Positions 7,944 through 15,032 of a stretch of DNA of 18,263 nt are shown here, in pieces. The first letter of the stretch is position 1. Every line of letters starts with the position of its first letter. The stretch is from Rubrivivax sp. (GTDB taxonomy: Bacteria > Pseudomonadota > Gammaproteobacteria > Burkholderiales > Burkholderiaceae), in contig JAEUOZ010000048.1 in assembly GCA_016790225.1 (NCBI GenBank), positions 1 through 18,263 of the forward strand. Reading direction: 5' to 3'. A program made the position numbers and the translations under genes. The notes under the pieces are model-generated. The model had not been told where the DNA came from. It did not search any database and was given only the letters and a program-made list of their open reading frames with translations.

Positions 7944-9444
7944 ACTGTCCACCTCAGCCAGCGCCGGCCTGCGGCGCGTGGCCATCGATCCCCTGTCGCG
8001 CGTGGAAGGCCACGGCAAGGTGACGCTGCTGCTGGACGACGCCAACCGCGTGAAGCAGGCGCGGCTGCACATCGTCGAGTTCCGCGGCTTCGAGGCTTTC
8101 ATCGTCGGCCGGCCCTACTGGGAGGTGCCGGTGATGGTGCAGCGCCTGTGCGGCATCTGCCCCGTCTCACACCACCTGGCGGCCAGCAAGGCGCTGGATG
8201 CCGCGCTCGGCGTGCACGCGCCGCCGGCCGCCCAGGCCCTAAGGCGCCTCATGCACCACGCGCAGATGCTGCAGTCGCACGCGCTGCACTTCTTTCACCT
8301 CAGCAGCCCGGACTTGCTGTTCGGCTTCGACAGCGAACTCGAGCAGCGCAACCTGATGGCCGTGGCCCAGGCCTGGCCGGAGGTGGCACGCCAGGGCGTG
8401 CTGCTGCGCCAGTACGGGCAGGAACTGATCGAGATGACGGCGGGCAAGAAGATCCACGGCACGGGATCGATCCCCGGCGGCATGAATCGGCGGCCCGACG
8501 CCGCGCAGCGCCGCGAGATGCAGGCGCGCTTGCCGCAGATCATCGGCTGGTGCGAAGCGGCGGTGGACCTGGTGGCCCGGCTGCACGCGGCCGAAGCGAC
8601 ACGTTATGACGCCTTCGGTGCCGCGCCCGCCGCCATGATGTCGCTGGTCGACGAGCAGGGCACGCTGGACCTCTACGACGGCCGTCTGCGCCTGTGCGAG
8701 GCCGACGGCCAGGTGGCACAGGCCGACGTCGATGCCGCCGACTATCTGGCGCTGATCGACGAGAGCGTGCGCCCCTGGAGCTACATGAAGTTTCCCTACC
8801 GGCGCAGCCGGGGCGAGGCCGACGGCTGGTACCGCGTGGGGCCGCTGGCCAGGCTGCAGGTGGCTCAGCGCCTGGGCACGCCGCGCGCCGAAGCGCGCCG
8901 GCAGGCCTGGCGCGCGGAGGCTCCCGGCGGGCCGGCTGCCATCCGCCATGGCGTGCTGGCCACGCACACGGCGCGCATGATCGAGATGCTGCACGCCGCT
9001 GAGGTGATCGGCCAGCTGCTGGATGACGAATCCTGGGCCGAGGGCGAACTGTGCACGCCGCCGCCCGCGCGCCGCGCCGGCGAAGGCGTGGGCATCATCG
9101 AGGCGCCGCGCGGCACGCTGATCCACCACTACCGCATCGGCGCCGATGATCTGGTGCAGTGGTGCAACCTGATCGTCAGCACCACGCACAACAACCAGGC
9201 CATGCATGAAGCCATCCGCGTGGTGGCAGACCAGTACTTCGACGGGCGCGAGCTCAGCGAAGGCCTGCTCAACCACATCGAGGTCGCCATCCGCGCCTAT
9301 GACCCCTGCCTGTCCTGCGCAACGCACGCATTGGGCGCAATGCCGCTGGAGCTGAATCTGGTGGATGGGGCAGGCCGCGCCCAGGGCGGCCTGCGCCGCG
9401 ATGGCGACGGGCGCCTGCAGCGGCTGCTGCCGGACGGCGCGTGA
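7936..9444 (+). CDS. hoxH: NAD-reducing hydrogenase large subunit HoxH (NiFe site)
   Basis: HoxH contains the NiFe(CN)2CO centre where H2 is split or made. The L1 motif RLCGICPVSHH gives C72 and C75 and the L2 motif DPCLSCATH gives C458 and C461. These are the four nickel/iron ligands, so the active site is intact. The loop KKIHGTGSIPGGMN (171-184) and VEAPRGTLIHHY-type segment (IEAPRGTLIHHY, 388-399) also match the family. Maturation requires removal of the peptide after H464; here that peptide is 38 residues, ending QRLLPDGA, compared with 24 in Cupriavidus as I recall it. The 502-residue length reflects this and a slightly longer N-terminus. It overlaps hoxY by 8 nt, and its TGA shares a base with the ATG of hoxW, indicating a single coupled operon. 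Confidence 0.97.
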   Translation: MTELSTSASAGLRRVAIDPLSRVEGHGKVTLLLDDANRVKQARLHIVEFRGFEAFIVGRPYWEVPVMVQRLCGICPVSHHLAASKALDAALGVHAPPAAQALRRLMHHAQMLQSHALHFFHLSSPDLLFGFDSELEQRNLMAVAQAWPEVARQGVLLRQYGQELIEMTAGKKIHGTGSIPGGMNRRPDAAQRREMQARLPQIIGWCEAAVDLVARLHAAEATRYDAFGAAPAAMMSLVDEQGTLDLYDGRLRLCEADGQVAQADVDAADYLALIDESVRPWSYMKFPYRRSRGEADGWYRVGPLARLQVAQRLGTPRAEARRQAWRAEAPGGPAAIRHGVLATHTARMIEMLHAAEVIGQLLDDESWAEGELCTPPPARRAGEGVGIIEAPRGTLIHHYRIGADDLVQWCNLIVSTTHNNQAMHEAIRVVADQYFDGRELSEGLLNHIEVAIRAYDPCLSCATHALGAMPLELNLVDGAGRAQGGLRRDGDGRLQRLLPDGA

Positions 9445-9962
9445 TGAGCGCGCCGGATCATGACCCGGGCGCGGCGCACCCGCGTGCGCCGCTGCTGCTG
9501 ATCGCCATCGGCAACGCCAGCCGCGGCGACGATGCCCTCGGCCCGGCGCTCGCCCAGGCGCTGCACGATCACCCCGCGCGGCGCAGCGGCCAGCTGGAGA
9601 TCCTCAGCGTCTACCAGCTGCAGATCGAACATGCGCTGGCCCTGGAAGGCCGCCGCGCCGTGCTGCTGGCCGACGCCTCGCACGAGCCTCTGCACGCCGC
9701 GGCCACGCTGCACCCGCTGCACCCTGCGGCCTCGGCCAACACCCCGTTCACGCACGCCCTGCCACCCGGCGCCCTGCTCGCCCTGGCGCGCCGCGTGCTG
9801 CACACGCCGCCGCCCCCGGTGTGGCTGCTGGCCTTGCAAGGCAGCCACTTCGAGCTCGGCTCAGCCTTGTCCGAAACCGGCCAGCACGCGCTGCAGCACG
9901 GCCAGGTGCTGGCCGAGCAATGGCTGGAGCTGCGACTGATGGGCCACTTCGCGGTGGGCTGA
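9444..9962 (+). CDS. hoxW: Hydrogenase maturation protease HoxW
   Basis: HoxW is the nickel-dependent endopeptidase that clips the C-terminal extension of HoxH after the metal centre is complete. The 172-residue sequence begins its core with LLLIAIGNASRGDDALGPALA (17-37), the GN-x-x-RGDD-x-x-GP motif of the HyaD/HybD protease family. It continues with YQLQIEHALALEGRRAVLLADAS and FTHALPP around 102-107, which probably supply the other nickel-binding residues (an acid and a His, equivalent to Asp62 and His93 of HybD). I prefer the ATG at 9444, which overlaps the hoxH stop by one base (TGATG), over the GTG one codon upstream. It is the last gene of the hox operon here; the next gene is convergent with a 42-nt gap and no obvious terminator. 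Confidence 0.9.
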   Translation: MSAPDHDPGAAHPRAPLLLIAIGNASRGDDALGPALAQALHDHPARRSGQLEILSVYQLQIEHALALEGRRAVLLADASHEPLHAAATLHPLHPAASANTPFTHALPPGALLALARRVLHTPPPPVWLLALQGSHFELGSALSETGQHALQHGQVLAEQWLELRLMGHFAVG

Positions 9963-10004
9963 TCGGCTGCTCAAGGCTGCTGCCTGTACGCCAGCGACCC
10001 GGGC

Positions 10005-11177
10005 TCACAACAGGCTCGCATCCTGGCTCAGACCCAGGGCGATCTTTCCCAGGCGTTCGGTGAACAGCGGCCCGTTGATGCCGTGCTGCGTGGCCACGTG
10101 CATGTCGCGGAACATGCGCTGCAGCGGGCTGGTGTCGTGGATGGACGAGCCGCCGGCGGCGCCGTAGCAGAGGTCCACCACGCGGGTGCTGCGCTCGACC
10201 GCGTTGATGGCCGCCACGCGCAGCAGCCGCCGGGCCTCGGGCGCGAGCTCGCCCTCGCGCACGGCCTGCTCCCAGCAGCGGGCGGTCTGCTCCTTCAGCA
10301 CCAGCCGTGCGGACATCCAGGCCGCTTCGCACTCCACCAGCAGGCTCTGGATCGCCGCGCGTTCGGCCAGCGGCCGCGCGCCGCCGGCGGGCACCTTCAC
10401 GGTGGCCAGGCGGATCAGCTCGTCGATGGCACGGCGGGCCATGCCGATGCCCACCCAGGCCACGCCCGCCGCCAGCGCACCGACGGTGCTGAAGCGGTAG
10501 AGCGGCTCCTGCACCACCGGCTGCTGCATTGGAAAGGCGACCCAGTGCGTATCGGGCACCAGGCACTGGTGCACCTCGTAATCCACGCTGGCCGTGCCCT
10601 CCAGGCCCAGCGTGTGCCAGTTGTCGTGCAAGGTGACGGCCTCGCGCGGAAAGAAGCACAGCGGCGTGTGCATCCCGCTGGAGCGTGTGGCAGCGCCCTC
10701 ACCATCTTCGCTGACCGCCACGCCACCCAGGATCCAGTTGCAGTGCCGCGTGCCCGATCCCCAGCCCCAGCGGCCGCTGACGCGCAGGCCGCCTTCCACA
10801 CGGCGCCCGCGCCCCAGGGGGTTGGCAAAGCCGCCCGCCTGCGTGCGCGGGTTGCCGAAGATCTGGCGCGCACCCTCGGCCGGCAAGAAGCCGGACACCA
10901 GCGCCGTGGTGCCGCCGATCATCACGATCCAGGCCGTGGCGCCGTCGTACCAGGCCACCGTCTCGATGGCGTCAAAGAGATCCTGCACGCTGCCGCCGCG
11001 CCCGCCGTAGACCGCCGGCACCCAGGTGCGGAAGACCGTGGAATCGACCAGCCGCGCGGCCAGATCGTCCGGCAGGTGGCGCTGGCCGCGGATCTCCCGC
11101 TGGCGGGCATCGGCCGCTTCGCCCACGCTGCGCAGCTGCGCGAACATCGCGGCGGTGTCGGGCAGGGTGTCGAGCAT
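10005..11177 (-). CDS. Acyl-CoA-dehydrogenase-fold flavin monooxygenase-like protein
   Basis: This 390-residue protein has the acyl-CoA dehydrogenase fold but looks like the group D two-component flavin monooxygenases (DszC/HsaA/IacA type), which use reduced flavin and O2 on aromatic or heteroaromatic substrates. The features supporting this are the N-terminal helical domain with VPAVYGGRGGSVQD (53-66) and the beta-domain segment VSGRWGWGSGTRHCNWILGG (133-152). The C-terminal segment with HDTSPLQRMFRDMHVATQHG resembles the substrate and flavin region of that group. No obvious catalytic Glu of true acyl-CoA dehydrogenases is placed where I would expect it. The substrate is unknown. The ATG at 11177 follows GGAGG at a 5-nt distance. 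It diverges from the OsmC gene and converges with hoxW. No flavin reductase partner is in the window. Confidence 0.8.
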   Translation of the reverse strand: MLDTLPDTAAMFAQLRSVGEAADARQREIRGQRHLPDDLAARLVDSTVFRTWVPAVYGGRGGSVQDLFDAIETVAWYDGATAWIVMIGGTTALVSGFLPAEGARQIFGNPRTQAGGFANPLGRGRRVEGGLRVSGRWGWGSGTRHCNWILGGVAVSEDGEGAATRSSGMHTPLCFFPREAVTLHDNWHTLGLEGTASVDYEVHQCLVPDTHWVAFPMQQPVVQEPLYRFSTVGALAAGVAWVGIGMARRAIDELIRLATVKVPAGGARPLAERAAIQSLLVECEAAWMSARLVLKEQTARCWEQAVREGELAPEARRLLRVAAINAVERSTRVVDLCYGAAGGSSIHDTSPLQRMFRDMHVATQHGINGPLFTERLGKIALGLSQDASLL

Positions 11178-11391
11178 CGCAACCTCCGGTGCAGAACAAG
11201 ATGCAGGCACGGGCAGCGCAAGACCGGCGCATGCCGACCGCAGCCAGGCCCATCCAGCGGAACATCGCGCGCCAGGGCCAGACGCTGAGGCTCAGTCGAT
11301 TCTGGGCGCCCCCCACCGGGGCGTGCCAGCAGGCGAACCCTGCGTCATCATCACGTCTGGCCGATGACCGTTTGCCGAACCTGGAGACCCC

Positions 11392-11922
11392 ATGACCGCT
11401 GATGAACTGCGCCAGCTGCAAGCCCCGATCAAGGCCCGCTACAAGCTGGATCCCGGCGCCGCCGCGCACACCTTCCACGCGCGCGGCACGCTGCTGGCCG
11501 ACAAGCCCTCGGTGCGCCTGGACACGCGCTTCGCCCGCTTTGATGCCGGGCTGCACCCCAAGGCCGGCGGCGACGACAGCGAGGCCTGCTCGGGCGATCT
11601 GCTGCTGGAGTCGCTGGTGGCCTGCGCCGGCGTCACCTTCAATGTGGTGGCCACCGCCATGGGCATCCCCTTCACGCGCGCCGAAGTCATCGTCGAAGGC
11701 GACGGTGATTTCCGCGGCACGCTGGGCCTGGCCAAGGACGTGCCGGTGGGCATGACCGACATCCGGCTGCGCTTCGAGATCGATTCGCCCGCCAGCGACG
11801 ATCAGCTGGCCACGCTGCTCAAGCTCACCGAGCGCTACTGCGTGATCGCGCAGACCCTGCGTCAGCCACCCACGCTGACAGCGAGTCTGGTGCGCAGCGG
11901 CTCGGCGCCCGGCGCGGCCTGA
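11392..11922 (+). CDS. OsmC family peroxiredoxin-like protein
   Basis: OsmC/Ohr proteins reduce organic hydroperoxides using two cysteines. The 176-residue protein has the family's first redox Cys in the segment ESLVACAGVTFNVVATAMG (C78) and the second in the helix LTERYCVIAQTL (C150). Between them is the strand region with RAEVIVEGDGDFRGTLG. A third Cys at 66 lies in EACSGD. The pattern fits the general OsmC class rather than Ohr specifically. There is no signal peptide, so it should be cytoplasmic. GGAG lies just before the ATG. The gene is divergent from the flavin-monooxygenase-like gene (214 nt between starts) and ends 57 nt before the lacI-type regulator. Confidence 0.9.
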   Translation: MTADELRQLQAPIKARYKLDPGAAAHTFHARGTLLADKPSVRLDTRFARFDAGLHPKAGGDDSEACSGDLLLESLVACAGVTFNVVATAMGIPFTRAEVIVEGDGDFRGTLGLAKDVPVGMTDIRLRFEIDSPASDDQLATLLKLTERYCVIAQTLRQPPTLTASLVRSGSAPGAA

Positions 11923-11979
11923 AGCCCGCACGGAGCCAGCCCGTAAACTGAACCGCCTCTGACAACCCCGCCTTTTTCG

Positions 11980-13038
11980 ATGAGCTCCGGCCCCAAGGAT
12001 CCCCGACGTGCACGTGCCCCGCTGGATGCGGGCAAGGTGACGCTGGAGATGGTGGCCGCGGCAGCCGGCGTCTCGCCCAGCACGGTCTCGCGCATCCTCA
12101 ACGGCACGGCCGTGGTCAGCGAGGACAAGCGCCAGGCGGTGGACGATGCGATCGCGCGCCTGAAGTTCGTGCCCAACCCCGTGGCCCGGGGCCTGGCCGG
12201 CGGGCGCACGCACAGCATCGGCGTGGTCACCCAGGCCATCGACAGCCCCTTCTACGGCGGCGCGCTGCGCGGCATCGAGGACCGCCTGGACAAGGCCCGC
12301 TACAGCGCCCTCTTCGTCAGCGGCCACTGGCATGCGCGCCATGAAGCGCGCTGCATCGATACCTTGCGCGCGCGGCGCGTGGATGGCGTGATCGTGCTCA
12401 CGGGCCGGCTCAGCAACGCCGCGCTGGCCAGCTATGCGCAAGGCATGCCGGTGGTGGTGACCGGGCGACAGATGAGCGCGCCGGGCCTGTATGCCCTGGA
12501 TTTCGACAACTTCGAAGGCGCGCGTCTGGCCACGCACCACCTGCTGGCGCTGGGGCACCGCCGCATCGCCTTCATCGCCGGCGACATGCGCCACCCGGAC
12601 GGCAAGGAGCGCCTGCGCGGCTACCGCTCGGCACTCTCCGCCGCGGGGCTGGCGCCCGATGAGGCGCTGGTGATGCCGGGCGCCTACACCGAGGACAGCG
12701 GCCGCCTCGCCGTGGAGCGCCTGATCGACAACCGCACACCCTTCACGGCCCTGTTTGCCGCCAATGACCAGATGGCCGTGGGCGCGCGCCTGGCGCTGCA
12801 CCACCGGCGCATCCGCGTGCCGGAGGACATCTCGCTGGTGGGCTTTGACGATCTGGACAGCTCGGTGTACGCCATCCCGCCGCTGACCACCGTGCACCAC
12901 CCGATCAACGAACTGGGCCAGCTGGCGGCGGCGGCCATGCTGCAGCTGCTGGACGGCGAACAGCCGACGCTCACGATGCCGCCACCGCGCCTGATCGTGC
13001 GCGAATCCAGCGCCGCACCGCGCGCGGACGCGGGCTGA
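11980..13038 (+). CDS. LacI/GalR-family transcriptional regulator of the glucan locus
   Basis: The 352-residue protein has the LacI-type helix-turn-helix and hinge helix, VTLEMVAAAAGVSPSTVSRILNG at about 20-42 continuing to PNPVARGLAGGRTHSIGVV. The periplasmic-binding-protein-like effector domain follows, with SPFYGGALRGIEDRL, VVVTGRQMSAPG, GHRRIAFIAGD and ISLVGFDDLDSSVYAIPPLTTVHHP. It has about 19 extra residues before the helix-turn-helix. The effector is probably a glucose-containing sugar or beta-glucan oligosaccharide, inferred from the neighbours. There is no Shine-Dalgarno before the ATG; a TAAACT (11944-11949) could be the -10 box and would leave a short leader. The likely target is the palindrome at 13152-13165 downstream. 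All conserved blocks are present. Confidence 0.93.
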   Translation: MSSGPKDPRRARAPLDAGKVTLEMVAAAAGVSPSTVSRILNGTAVVSEDKRQAVDDAIARLKFVPNPVARGLAGGRTHSIGVVTQAIDSPFYGGALRGIEDRLDKARYSALFVSGHWHARHEARCIDTLRARRVDGVIVLTGRLSNAALASYAQGMPVVVTGRQMSAPGLYALDFDNFEGARLATHHLLALGHRRIAFIAGDMRHPDGKERLRGYRSALSAAGLAPDEALVMPGAYTEDSGRLAVERLIDNRTPFTALFAANDQMAVGARLALHHRRIRVPEDISLVGFDDLDSSVYAIPPLTTVHHPINELGQLAAAAMLQLLDGEQPTLTMPPPRLIVRESSAAPRADAG

Positions 13039-13120
13039 GCCACACGCCGCGCGGAAGCCGGATCGGGCACGCGCTCGGCCGAGCCGCGGTGCAACCCGAC
13101 CCCCTGGCGAATACCCTCGA

Positions 13121-13150
13121 TTGACACGCTCGGCCCTGCGGCCGTAAATT
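13121..13150 (+). promoter_or_regulatory. Sigma-70-type promoter for the glucan operon
   Basis: A perfect TTGACA -35 box at 13121-13126 is followed after 18 nt by TAAATT at 13145-13150 as the -10 box. Transcription would start near 13157, inside the palindromic operator. The GC-rich context makes a chance occurrence of such a box pair less likely. The position between lacI and the GH1 gene fits. Confidence 0.7.
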
Positions 13151-13151
13151 G

Positions 13152-13165
13152 TGAAAGCGCTTTCA
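13152..13165. promoter_or_regulatory. LacI-family operator (TGAAAGCGCTTTCA)
   Basis: TGAAAGCGCTTTCA is a perfect 14-bp palindrome with the central CG typical of LacI/GalR-family operators. It starts one base after the predicted -10 box and covers the expected transcription start, the ideal position for repression. The LacI-family gene ends 114 nt upstream. I did not find a second copy elsewhere in the window. Confidence 0.8.
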
Positions 13166-13207
13166 AGCGTCGACGCAGGTCCTGGAGACCGACCTTGCGC
13201 CGGACAA

Positions 13208-13225
13208 GGCGCCCCCCGGGGCGCC
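13208..13225 (+). promoter_or_regulatory. GC-rich hairpin in the operon leader
   Basis: GGCGCCCC at 13208-13215 is the exact reverse complement of GGGGCGCC at 13218-13225, separated by CC. In RNA this would be a very stable stem about 50 nt after the predicted start of transcription. There is no T run after it, so it is not a standard terminator; it may affect mRNA stability or be chance in GC-rich DNA. Confidence 0.45.
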
Positions 13226-13241
13226 AAGGGCAGCCGCACCG

Positions 13242-13472
13242 ATGAGCATCCACGAGGGCACCGCAGCAGGCGGGCACGGGCCGCAGGCCTGCGTGCCGCT
13301 GTCGCGCCGCGCCTGGTACCGCCAGTGCGGTGGAGCGTTGGCTCTCGGCCCGCTGCCGGCACTGGGTGACGGCCTGGACGATCTGGCCCTGCCGCCCTGT
13401 GAGATCCGCCGTGTGGCTCCTGCCTGCGTGCCCTGTGCGGTGCAGCAGGCCTTCAAGTCGCAGGATTCATGA
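13242..13472 (+). CDS. Doubtful 76-codon ORF overlapping the GH1 start
   Basis: An ATG at 13242 opens a 76-residue frame ending in a TGA at 13470-13472, overlapping the GH1 ATG by four bases (ATGA), a geometry usual for coupled genes. AAGGGCAG about 9 nt upstream is a modest ribosome binding site. The protein has five cysteines (C17, C29, C53, C62, C65), with CVPC near the end, and no recognisable domain, signal peptide or homologous pattern. It may be a real small gene, a coupling leader for GH1, or a chance frame in a scar left by deletion of transporter genes. I lean to the last two. Confidence 0.25.
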   Translation: MSIHEGTAAGGHGPQACVPLSRRAWYRQCGGALALGPLPALGDGLDDLALPPCEIRRVAPACVPCAVQQAFKSQDS

Positions 13473-14830
13473 ATCTGCCTTATCCCTACCATCCGGCTCA
13501 CCGCTTCCCCAAGGACTTTGTCTGGGGCGTGGCCACGAGCGCCTTCCAGATCGAAGGTGCGGCCGCTGCCGATGGCAAGGGCTCTTCGATCTGGGATGAC
13601 TTCTGCCGCGTGCCCGGCACCATTGCCGATGCCAGCGACGGCCGTACCGCCTGCGACCACTACCACCGCATGCCGGCCGATCTGGACCTGATCGCCGGGC
13701 TGGGTGTGGACGCCTACCGCTTCTCGGTCTCCTGGCCGCGCGTGCAACCCGAAGGCCGCGGCGTCTTCAACGAAGCGGGCCTGGATTTCTACGAGCGCCT
13801 GGTCGATGGCCTGCTGGCGCGCGGCGTGCAGCCCTACCTCACGCTCAACCACTGGGATCTGCCCTCGGCCCTGCAGGCCGACGGCGGCTGGGCGTCGCGC
13901 GAGACCGCCCATCATTTCGTGGCTTATGCCAGCCGCATCGCCAGCCGCCTGGGCGACCGCGTCGCCGCCATCACCACGCACAACGAACCCTGGGTGATGG
14001 CCGTGCTGGGCCACGAGACCGGTGTCTTCGCGCCCGGCGTGCGCCAGCGCGGCACCGCCATGCAGGTGGCACACCACCTGCTGCTGAGCCACGGCATGGC
14101 GCTGCAGGCGCTGCGTGCCCAGGGCTGCCGCAGCCGCCTGGGCATCGTGCTCAACCTCTCGCCGATCGGGCCGGCCACCGACAGCCCTGAAGACCAGGCC
14201 GCGGCCCGCCTGGAGGATGGCCGCGCGGTGCGCTGGTACATGGATCCGCTGTTCAAGGGCAGCTACCCGCAGGATGTCTGGCAGCACCTGGCCAACGATG
14301 CGCCGCAGGTGCAGGCCGGCGACATGGAGATCATCCGCACGCCGATGGATTTCCTGGGCCTCAACTACTACACGCGCAGCGTCATCAGCGCCCAGGGCGC
14401 CTTCGACGTGCGCACCAGCGGCAAGCCGCTGACCGACATGGGCTGGGAGGTGCACCCCGAGGGCCTGACCGAGCTGCTGACCCGCATGCACCGCGACTGG
14501 CCGCTGCCGCCGCTGTACGTGAAGGAAAACGGCGCGGCCTTCGTCGACCATCTGGTCGATGGGCGCGTGCACGATCTGGAACGCACCGACTACATCGCGC
14601 GGCACATCGCCGCGGTGGGCGATGCGCTGGCCCAGGGTGTGCCGATGGCCGGCTACATGGTGTGGAGCCTGCTGGACAACTTCGAGTGGGCCTCGGGCTA
14701 TGCCAAGCGCTTCGGCATCGTGCATGTCGACTACGCGACGCAGCAGCGCACGCTCAAGGACAGCGCGCTGTGGTATCGCGCCTTCCTCGCAAGCCAACAG
14801 GCGGCCCGACGGGCCGCCAGGGCGGTCTGA
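13469..14830 (+). CDS. GH1 family beta-glucosidase
   Basis: GH1 enzymes hydrolyse beta-glucosides from the non-reducing end with retention; here the likely substrates are beta-1,3/1,4-gluco-oligosaccharides. The 453-residue protein has the N-terminal signature FPKDFVWGVATSAFQIEGA (13-31), the acid/base Glu in TTHNEPW (E173) and the nucleophile in YVKENGAAF (E353). GH1 substrate-pocket residues are seen in LNHWDLP and in WSLLDNFEWASGY near the end. Length and motif spacing are normal and no signal peptide is present, so it is cytoplasmic. The ATG has only a weak AGGA upstream. The stop is followed after 4 nt by the ATG of the ABC-ATPase remnant, suggesting the two were once consecutive genes of an operon. 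Confidence 0.95.
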   Translation: MNLPYPYHPAHRFPKDFVWGVATSAFQIEGAAAADGKGSSIWDDFCRVPGTIADASDGRTACDHYHRMPADLDLIAGLGVDAYRFSVSWPRVQPEGRGVFNEAGLDFYERLVDGLLARGVQPYLTLNHWDLPSALQADGGWASRETAHHFVAYASRIASRLGDRVAAITTHNEPWVMAVLGHETGVFAPGVRQRGTAMQVAHHLLLSHGMALQALRAQGCRSRLGIVLNLSPIGPATDSPEDQAAARLEDGRAVRWYMDPLFKGSYPQDVWQHLANDAPQVQAGDMEIIRTPMDFLGLNYYTRSVISAQGAFDVRTSGKPLTDMGWEVHPEGLTELLTRMHRDWPLPPLYVKENGAAFVDHLVDGRVHDLERTDYIARHIAAVGDALAQGVPMAGYMVWSLLDNFEWASGYAKRFGIVHVDYATQQRTLKDSALWYRAFLASQQAARRAARAV

Positions 14831-14834
14831 CAGC

Positions 14835-14966
14835 ATGGGACAAGTCACGCTGCGGGGCGTCCACAAGCGCTACGGCCCGGTCGATCTCATCCAGGACGTC
14901 GATCAGGATGTGCGCGACGGCGAATGCATGGCCTTCGACGCCCAGGTTCAGCGCATCGCCGCCTGA
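14835..14966 (+). pseudogene. Gutted CUT1 ABC-transporter ATPase (MalK/UgpC-like), N- and C-terminal ends only
   Basis: The 43-residue frame starts MGQVTLRGVHKRYGPVDLIQ, followed by DVRDGECMAF. That is the standard N-terminus of MalK/UgpC/MsmX-type sugar ABC ATPases up to just before the Walker A motif. It then jumps to FDAQVQRIAA and a stop, which resembles the last residues of the same family (usually ...FDAQGQRxx). The Walker A, Q-loop, signature, Walker B and the regulatory domain (about 320 residues) are missing. The simplest explanation is an internal deletion that kept the reading frame. Position 4 nt after the GH1 stop indicates it was the ATPase gene of a sugar import operon. It cannot function. 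Confidence 0.8.
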
Positions 14967-15032
14967 GACCCGGACACGCCACCCTCACGCTGCTCCACAC
15001 CCCATCCACCACCCGCCTGACTCAAGACGCCC

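Larger units (their letters stand above)
13039..13468 (+). other. Promoter and leader region before the GH1 gene
   Basis: This 430-nt stretch contains a promoter and operator (13121-13165), a GC hairpin at 13208-13225 and a doubtful 76-codon ORF at 13242-13472. From the predicted transcription start to the GH1 start is about 310 nt, which is long for a leader. CTGGAG at 13182-13187 looks like a ribosome binding site, with a TTG 7 nt later, but that frame ends after 16 codons. Because the downstream ABC ATPase is a deletion remnant, a transporter gene set may once have started here. I see no recognisable transporter sequence left in it. Confidence 0.5.

Noticed and set aside
8239..9327. A 362-codon minus-strand frame antisense to hoxH
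   Set aside because: It is a shadow of hoxH, without a ribosome binding site or domain evidence.
10972..13362. A 796-codon open frame on the minus strand through osmC and lacI
   Set aside because: It runs antisense to two well-supported genes, is rich in Arg/Ala/Gly/His and shows no domain pattern. Long antisense frames are expected in DNA this GC-rich.
13163..14866. A 567-codon minus-strand frame antisense to the GH1 gene
   Set aside because: The GH1 frame has all family motifs. The antisense frame has no recognisable motif and mirrors codon bias.
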